A stretch of 64,000 nucleotides of DNA from Beroe forskalii. Its lineage: Eukaryota > Ctenophora > Nuda > Beroida > Beroidae. The position numbers and the translations under genes are program-made. The stretch lies in the NCBI GenBank assembly GCA_011033025.1, contig WFMF01000422.1:94224-158223 (forward strand). Reading direction: 5' to 3'. The notes under the pieces were generated by a model. It worked only from the letters and a program-made list of their open reading frames with translations, made no database searches and was not told the DNA's origin. Positions 57,915-64,000 of the stretch are shown here, piece after piece. The stretch's first letter is position 1; the number at the start of each line of letters is the position of its first letter.

Positions 57915-58308
57915 TAGTCCCTTCCCTTCCCTTCCCTTCCCTTCCCCTCCCTTGCCAATGCCTTCCCTTCCCTTCCCTTTCCTTGCCTTGCCTTGCCTTG
58001 CCTTCCCTTCCCCTCCCTTGCCAATGCCTTCCCTTCCCTTCCTGTCCCTTCCTTTCCCTTCCCTTCCCTTCCCTTCCCTTCCCTTCCCTTCCCTTCCCTT
58101 CCCTTCCCTTCCTTCCCTTCCTTCCCTTCCCTTCCCTTCCCTTCCCTTCCTTCCCTTCCCTTCCCCTCCCTTGCCAATGCCTTCCCATCCCTTCCCTTCC
58201 CCTCCCTTCCCTTCCTTCCCTTCCCTTCCCTTCCCTTCCCTTCCCATCCCTTCCCTTCCCATCCCTTCCCATCCCTCCCCTTCCCTTCCCTTCCCCTCCC
58301 TTGCCAAA
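57915..58308. repeat. CCCTT pentanucleotide satellite with higher-order unit
   Basis: Nearly pure (CCCTT)n on the plus strand, with GGGAA on the other. CCCTCCCTTGCCAATGCCTT occurs four times within it, showing higher-order duplication. All six frames are open through parts of it because the unit lacks stops. The strand asymmetry is strong enough for triplex or G-rich structure formation, which is an inference. Confidence 0.95.
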
Positions 58309-58534
58309 CCCTAACCGGAACCCAATAACCCAGAATTAGTAAATAGTAGAACCCTAACTTGCTAAACACATATACCCCTGTGCCGTTATCGTCCATCGTC
58401 GCGCGGCCCGGCGCGCTTCCTCAGCTCAGGGAACTGGAAGCGCACGGCGCGTACACACATCTATGCGGGCTACTATAGTTACTCTTAGGAAAACCCTATC
58501 CCAAACCAAACCGTAACTCAAACCGTACCCCTAA
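58309..58534. repeat. Degenerate CCCTAA-like stretch
   Basis: Scattered CCCTAA, CCCAATAACCC, CCCTATCCCAAACC and CCCCTAACCC motifs lie here and again right of the next element (62264-62274). They resemble decayed interstitial telomere-type repeats. The 58360-58455 part holds the second copy of the GC-rich foldback. Confidence 0.4.
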
Positions 58535-59062
58535 CCCAGCCGGCCAAAAAGCGTTTAAAATACGTTTATTCAACGTTTTTTGGGAAACCTTAACGAAACG
58601 AAATAACGTTTAATAAACGTTTATTAAACGTTTTTTCGCGTAACGTTTTAAAGCATACATTCGGTTTAAAATTTACGTTTCATAAACGTTTCTAGGGAAA
58701 CGTTTAATAAACGTCAAACAGAAACGGTTATTAAACGGAAAATCACTCGAAAAATAGTTCCTGCGGTTTCGTTTATTTATGGTTTATAAATCGTTCTCAA
58801 AAAACGTTTCTGATTGGTATCCTCGAAACTATAAATAAACCAATTGATTAACCATTTCATCACTAAATTATTTCTTACTGTCCTAGACCCCTAGGACAAT
58901 CTCGACTTGGACTATCTAGTGAGTACACACATGGTTTTAACAAAAGTAATAGAACTGGGTTATTAACCACAGTATTTGCCTTGCAAGGCACAATTTACAG
59001 ACTGAAGCAGGACGGGGGATATAATTGTAAGGGTAAAAGGTTTCCTTGTGTTTCTATGATAA

Positions 59063-59112
59063 GGTTTATTTTTGGTTTATTTTTGGTTTATTTTTGGTTT
59101 ATTTTCGTTTAT
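59063..59112. repeat. GGTTTATTTTT tandem repeat
   Basis: About four copies of a 12-bp unit within the left part of the 3.7-kb element. The same GGTTTATTTTTGG string recurs at its right end near 62219. Confidence 0.8.
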
Positions 59113-59517
59113 TTCTTATTCATTCATTATCTATCAGTTTTTTGTGCGTGTTGATTAAGCAATTTTCTTATCAACAAATTGCAGCGTATTTGCACAATAT
59201 AGCACAAGCCTTTGTCCACAGCTGGCACGAGTTCACGCCCTGGGCAAGGCGGTAATCCGCGGAAAGATAGAGAGTAGAACCATGTTTAAAATGTTATTTT
59301 GCGCCATTTTGAACATCTATAACTAAATCAGTTTTTATCGGATAATGTTTTAAATTGGTAAGTTGCTTATGTTGTTCCTTAAGAATTAGCTATAAAACAA
59401 TTTTCAGGGCAATCAGGTGTTAAATGCGGCCTCTGGAAGCCTCTAAAAATTGAGCTGCAAAATGATTAAAATAGGTTTTTGGCGAAAAAACGTTCTGCTG
59501 CCGCACTTGGTGATGCT

Positions 59518-59541
59518 ATAGAATAGAATAGAATAGAATAT
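59518..59541. repeat. TAGAA pentamer run
   Basis: Four to five copies of TAGAA in a row. Confidence 0.85.
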
Positions 59542-59798
59542 TATAAAGTCAAATTACAACATGTAATGTCAGACTTCTCTGAAAAAACTAAAAAGGGGTT
59601 AGAAAACTCAAGACTCTGTCGCAAGCTCTTGCACTCAAAACTTCACACAATAACATATAAAATGCTTGGCAGCAAGGTTCAAGTTGCGCCATAAGCTGGG
59701 ATTTGCAACTTAATGTTCGTTGAGTTATAGTTCCTCCCTGAACGGGCTGCTGACTATCGATATGATGGTCAGCAGCAGTGATAGTCCGTGATTCGTCT

Positions 59799-60639
59799 CT
59801 ACACCATACACTCCCTTTCGATATGTAGAAGTGACGTTCTGGATCTTCTCTTCTTGGCCCGCATCAGTTCCACCAGCTTCGTTCCTGCCTCCTCAGGGGT
59901 CAAGTCCGGTGCCACAAAAACTGATCTGGTCGAGGGACTGTCGCGCAGTTTTCTCCCACTCTTGGAGGCGCAAAGCAGCGTCTCTGTTCGTTAGACGGAC
60001 CTTTACTGGGCGTGGTCTGTCACTTATCTTCATCCCCAGTCTCTGGCAGAACTCAACATGAGGCCTCTCTCCGACTTTGCAGAACACTTCGTTGACAGTC
60101 TCTTCCAATTCAACACTGTCATTCTCCTTAACACCGAACAGAATAACATTCTTAGTCCTGTCCTCGGTCTGAACCACTTCCTTCACGACATCAGCTATCT
60201 CTTTAGTGGAGACTGGAGACATCTGAGTTCCCAGACTGGAATTAACTACATCACTGTAACTCCTCAACTCTGTTTCTAACGTAGACTGAAGTTTTCCGAC
60301 TGTCTCATTCTGTATTTCCGTAAACTGACTCCTCTGATTCTGAAGTTCACTTCTCTGTAGACTCATGACTTCTTCCTTGAGCTGATCTATTTTACTCGTA
60401 GAAACTTTCAGGGCCTTGTAACACAATTTGAGGGCTTGTAACGCTTGAACAAGACGAACTGAAACAATCAATTGCCTGAAATCTGCCCGGTCAAACACGT
60501 CAGTTTCCATATCATCGACGTCTTTACACTTCACTTGTGCACAAAGGAGCGCATCATAGTGGAAACAGTAAACATCAGATCCTGAGTACTGTCCAGGGAA
60601 TACTGATCCATAGTTCTTGAAGATCATGTACTTGTACAA
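59799..60639 (-). pseudogene. LINE ORF1-like protein, frameshifted
   Basis: The minus-strand frame has a coiled-coil part (IDQLKEEVMSLQRSELQNQR), then RTKNVILFGVKENDSVELEE, VEFCQRLGMKI and RPRPVKVRLTNRDAALRL, the pattern of the RRM-like region of CR1/L2-type ORF1 proteins. The frame closes at LDQISFCGTGLDP, but the neighbouring frame continues VFVAPDLTPEEAGTKLVEL to a stop at 59799-59801. A one-base frameshift therefore separates the typical C-terminal PDLTPEE segment. No reverse transcriptase lies downstream. Confidence 0.75.
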
Positions 60640-61974
60640 GCTTGTATTTAGTTGTATTCCATGAATTCCTTAGTGGTAATGCAATGATCTGTGTGTGATG
60701 CGCTTATCTTAAAACTGCACAGAGAGATAAAAACGCAACGAAATCAAATTGCAAATGTATATATCAGTGACCTTTTCATGGTGTCCTGTTGCCTGTTAGT
60801 AAAAAATCAAAAATGATGGAAAATAGGAGATGAAATTGTGCTGCACGTGAGTTCACGCGGAAGTTTTGTAGAAATTAGGGCATTTCATGAAATCAATATA
60901 TACATGGGATTTTCGACTTGATTTTGTTAAAACAAGTTCAAATACGATTAATGTGCGTGAAATTAGGTTCCAATGCTACAATTTTGCACGTGAGTTAGCA
61001 CGGACGTTTTGTAGAACTTATTGAAATCGCTACTTTTGATTTATTCAGGCATTAAAGGTTACGATATGATGAGTTACGTGAACCCAAAGTGTGTTCGGAG
61101 GAGTTGCATGGGTTTGAACGGCCTCATCCAATTTTAAGGGAGATAATTCAGCGACGACTCTTTTGCGGTTTTGGTTATAGTTATATAGTGTACAAAGATC
61201 ACGCATTAAATTCTCGCTAGAAAATCTGCACAGTGTGGCGAAGGAAATGAACTTTCAATGCTGTTTTTGGTGAAAAGTGGGAGGAGGTCAACTGTACTGC
61301 AAGACGACAGTGATGAAGTTTGACAAGTCTAGTCTACTCAGTCAAATTTGGTTTTGACAGCTGTCCGCGGTTTTCTTGTCAAGAGAGCAAGAGCAGAGTC
61401 AGCAGCTGGATCGATTCATCAGTTGAGGCGGATTCCGATCAAAAATCCTAAAATCAGGAAACTCGGTTACAGCAGAGTAAATGTGAGCAATTCAAGAGTG
61501 AGTTTGAGGAGTGTCAGTGATGCGGTCAAGCATGAGCTGGGGAATGAAGAAAGAAAAGAGAGCTGAAAGCTGCGGTGAAATTTGCTGAGAAACACGGCGA
61601 CTGAAAGTGAAAGAAAGGGCGGTAATATACGCTTAGAGCATGGCTGGGAATGTCGCACGAGGAGCAGGCCGAGAAACACGGCACTGCCGAGTGCAATAAT
61701 TTTATTAGCCATGAAAATATGGGAGGCAATATTAATTATATACTGTTTGTTCTTGAAGAGATTACCAGCGAAGTTGTGCGGGGAAGTGGAGAAGAGCCTG
61801 CAGTGGACATATCTGCAACAGAGCGAGCCATCAGTCCGTGACTGCTATGGGGTGGGAATTTCTAATAACCTGAACAGCCGGATCAAGTTTGATTTTAAAG
61901 CCCTTGTGGGTGCTACACATAGGGTTTGTGATAAACAGGTTTTTCGTGAACGAAAAATACACATTTAAAAAAGT
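60640..61974. other. Interior of the 3.7-kb element, unrecognised
   Basis: Short open frames on both strands at 61348-61968 show no recognisable domains. CACGTGAGTT with CGCGGA or CACGGA and TTTTGTAGAA recur at about 60843 and 60989, pointing to an old internal duplication. Confidence 0.4.
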
Positions 61975-62891
61975 TTACTTGAGGTTTCTATGGAACGAAA
62001 CTTCAATCCACAAATTAGTTTTCTGTAAACCATAAATAAACGTTCCACATACGTTTATTTATGGTTTTGTAGAAAACGTTATATATAAACCAAAAATAAA
62101 CGTATCAGAAACGTTTAATTTTGGTTTTGGTGTAAACGTTTTTATTAAACGTATCAAAAACGTTTAGAAATAACGTTTGACGAAAACCAAAATTAAACCA
62201 AAGAAAAACGTTTTTCATTGGTTTATTTTTGGTTTGGTTTCTTTGTGCCGGCTGGGAAGTCAAACCCTAACCCCTTATTCCTATTTCAGGGAGATTATTA
62301 AGACAGATGTGTCCGCTGGGCGGAGTCCGACGCGGAATCCCTGTCCGACTGTCCGAGCGGAGTCCGCTCCGAACCCGCGGAATCGGCTAAAAAACTTGTG
62401 GACCTTGTCTTTAGTCCCTGGCGGACCCGCGGCCGACTCCACTTTAGAAATACTAATAGAATAAGTCCACCATAATTTTTTTGGTGGACTTTGTTGGATT
62501 TCAATAATTCAGCGGATTTTTTAAAAACTCCGCCGCGGAGTGGTGGAACTGGATCCGCTGCGGGTACGGTCGCGGTCCGCCGCGGACTGGTGGAACTGGA
62601 CAGTCCGCCGAAAAAGTCCACAGTGGAGTTTTTGTCCGAAAACTGTGGACTCCGCAGGTGGACTCCACGGGCGAAGTCCCTGTCCAGTGTCCACCGGTGG
62701 ACCTGCTTTTCAGTGAGCTCGATCTGTTATAGCTCTGTAACGTCACTGTCAGGACATAGGGCACTACGTCAGCTCACTAGGGCACTTCGTCAGCACACTA
62801 GGAGTAGAGCACTACCGACTACATCAAGGAACAGGGCACTATGTCCGAGCACTCCTATTCAACCCTTTCCAAAATCCCTTTTTCAAGTACA

Positions 62892-63210
62892 CTGATTCTC
62901 AGTTTCACGACGCCAGCAGCTTCGCGGCTGTGGGCTGGTGTCAGCCGCAGCGTGTCATGCTGATCCATCGTATTACTATTCGTACGATGCGAGAGTCCAC
63001 TCGTGGAGTCCACCGGCAGAGTCAACCAATTTTCAAGGTTTAAGTTAAAACTTAAACCTTGAAAATTGAAATGCCCTCATGGTTGACTCTGCCGGTAGAC
63101 TCCACGAGTGGACTCTTGTCGTAGTCGTACGATGTATGACCCGCTGCGGCTGACGGCAGCCCACATGGCTGCGAAGCTGCTGGTGTTTTGACACTGAGAA
63201 ATAGAATCAG
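62892..63210. repeat. Core inverted repeat of the giant palindrome
   Basis: About 155-bp arms with good pairing from CTGATTCT (62892) to AATCAG (63210). The arms include GCCAGCAGCTTCGC and its inverse GCGAAGCTGCTGGT. A separate small palindrome, GAATCAGCGCCGCGCTGATTC, follows at 63205-63225. Confidence 0.85.
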
Positions 63211-63338
63211 CGCCGCGCTGATTCTCACGAGGGTTTGTTAACACTTAACGGACGACAAGTGGACTCCGACTGTGGAATCTATTGGTGGACTCCGCTCGTG
63301 ACCGTGGAATTCCACCTGCAGTGCAATGGAATAAACTT

Positions 63339-63432
63339 CGTGGAGTAAACTTCGCTTGTCGCTGCGGACTTTGGTAGTGCAAGTGGACCAAAGTCCACTG
63401 ACTCCGCAGCGACAAGCGAAGTTTACTCCACG
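63339..63432. repeat. Perfect 30-bp inverted repeat inside the right arm
   Basis: Arms 63339-63368 and 63403-63432 are exact reverse complements (starting CGTGGAGTAAACTTCGCTTG), separated by 34 nt that themselves contain AAGTGGACC/AAAGTCCACT. A perfect hairpin nested in one arm of a larger palindrome indicates repeated rounds of foldback formation. Confidence 0.95.
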
Positions 63433-64000
63433 AATGTTTAAAAACCGCAGTGGATGTTTTTGGCGGACTGTCCACCAGTGCGCGGCGGACCGCGACCGGA
63501 CCCGCAGCGGATCCACCAGGACTGCGGCGGAGTTTCAAAAAGTCCGTTGGGAGCCCACCAAAAAATTTTTATGGTGCATTTTAGTGGAGTCCGCAGCGGA
63601 CTCGGTGGACCTGCTGCGGGTCCGCCGCGGACTAAAGTCCACCAGTTTTGTAGCCGCGGAATCGGACTCCGCGGCGGACATGTTCCACTCGGACTCCTCG
63701 GCGGACATGTTCCGCTCGGACTCCGCAGCAGAGAAATTCTCGGCAGACTGTCCGGCGTCCGCCGCTCCGCCACGGAGTCCGCTTGGATTGGTGGAGTCCG
63801 CGCGGTTCCAGTCGGAACTCCGCGGCGGACTTTCGATGCGGATGTCCACCGACGAAATATTTTGGCGGAGTCCACCGAAGTCCGCACGTATCCGCGCGAA
63901 GATGACTCCGCCGGGGATAGCGCCCATAAAACTAAAAGTGAAACAAATTATTTAAAACAAATTTCAAATTCATCAAATTACGCTCCATGTAATACAATAT

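Larger units (their letters stand above)
58535..62256. mobile_element. 3.7-kb element with 10-bp TIRs and ACGTTT-rich ends
   Basis: The left end CCCAGCCGGCCAAAAA and right end CTTTGTGCCGGCTGGG are inverted repeats, the outer ten bases perfect. Inside each end lies about 270-300 bp crowded with ACGTTT, AAACGT and TTTATTAAACG motifs (58551-58850 and 61975-62240). No clear target duplication is seen. The interior carries a decayed LINE ORF1-like frame and no transposase I recognise, so this is either a nonautonomous DNA transposon that captured or was invaded by a LINE, or an unknown class. Superfamily is not assigned. Confidence 0.6.
62310..63910. repeat. Giant imperfect palindrome (foldback), about 1.6 kb
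   Basis: The two halves are imperfect reverse complements around 63047. At the centre AAGGTTTAAGTT-AA-AACTTAAACCTT is perfect. Next outwards AGTCCACTCGTGGAGTC (left) faces GACTCCACGAGTGGACT-like sequence (right), then CAGCAGCTTCGCGGCTG faces a close inverse. Further out 62460-62640 faces 63440-63600, sharing CGGCGGACTGTCCA and CGGACCGCGACCG, and 62390-62450 faces 63605-63665, sharing GCGGGTCCGCC and GGACTAAAG. The arms are rich in AGTCCGC/GCGGACT. All long open frames here are by-products of the GC-rich repeat. Confidence 0.8.

Noticed and set aside
57804..58396. Gly/Arg/Glu/Lys and Pro/Phe/Ser frames on both strands
   Set aside because: Products of the CCCTT/GGGAA pentanucleotide repeat.
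58309..58534. CCCTAA-like motifs as a chromosome end
   Set aside because: The motifs are sparse and degenerate, and sequence continues on both sides. At best they are a decayed interstitial repeat.
62177..63955. Several 80-200 residue frames rich in Ser, Arg and Pro
   Set aside because: They overlap on both strands of a GC-rich palindrome and show the same mirrored sequence words. No domains are present.

Overview
This is a metazoan nuclear window. It holds a complete, heavily intron-split ferlin gene with a central DysF region, a CR1/L2-type LINE fragment, a hAT-type MITE with an 8-bp target duplication, and very large minisatellites. No bacterial-type operon, tRNA, rRNA or CRISPR array was seen. 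The long intergenic stretches, AT-rich introns of roughly 100-1000 bp and LINE style suit a marine invertebrate such as a sponge or cnidarian, but the sequence does not settle the clade.

Layout. 1-16200: repeats and intergenic DNA. It contains a C-rich minisatellite (229-2556), a possible two-exon gene end (4766-5219), a 59-bp tandem array split by a TA-flanked MITE (6967-7762), tetranucleotide arrays, a 5'-truncated LINE on the minus strand (about 11369-13110) and a 31-bp minisatellite (13785-15466). 16219-27420: an unrecognised plus-strand gene with an MGQC acylation-type N terminus and a Lys/Glu/Pro-rich body. Its introns contain a cloverleaf-like fold (17230-17367), a 17-bp minisatellite (18495-20325) and a 5-kb array whose every unit carries a splice-donor-like CAG|GT (about 21610-26765). 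29056-52360: a ferlin on the minus strand, convergent with the previous gene. I could follow it through 49 coding exons in one continuous frame (2213 residues): C2A, C2B, C2C, FerA, FerB, DysF, C2D-C2G and a C-terminal membrane anchor. 52361-57900: mostly featureless, with one candidate first exon. 57915-64000: a CCCTT array, a 3.7-kb element with short terminal inverted repeats and ACGTTT-rich ends containing a broken LINE ORF1-like frame, and a giant imperfect palindrome (about 62310-63910).

Main theme. Splice sites in both large genes repeatedly lie inside tandem duplications or between direct repeats. Several ferlin introns carry the same 5-14 nt of coding sequence at both ends, and in five of them no canonical GT-AG pair keeps the frame and the conserved protein. 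This linkage of splice sites and local duplication is the most unusual signal in the window.
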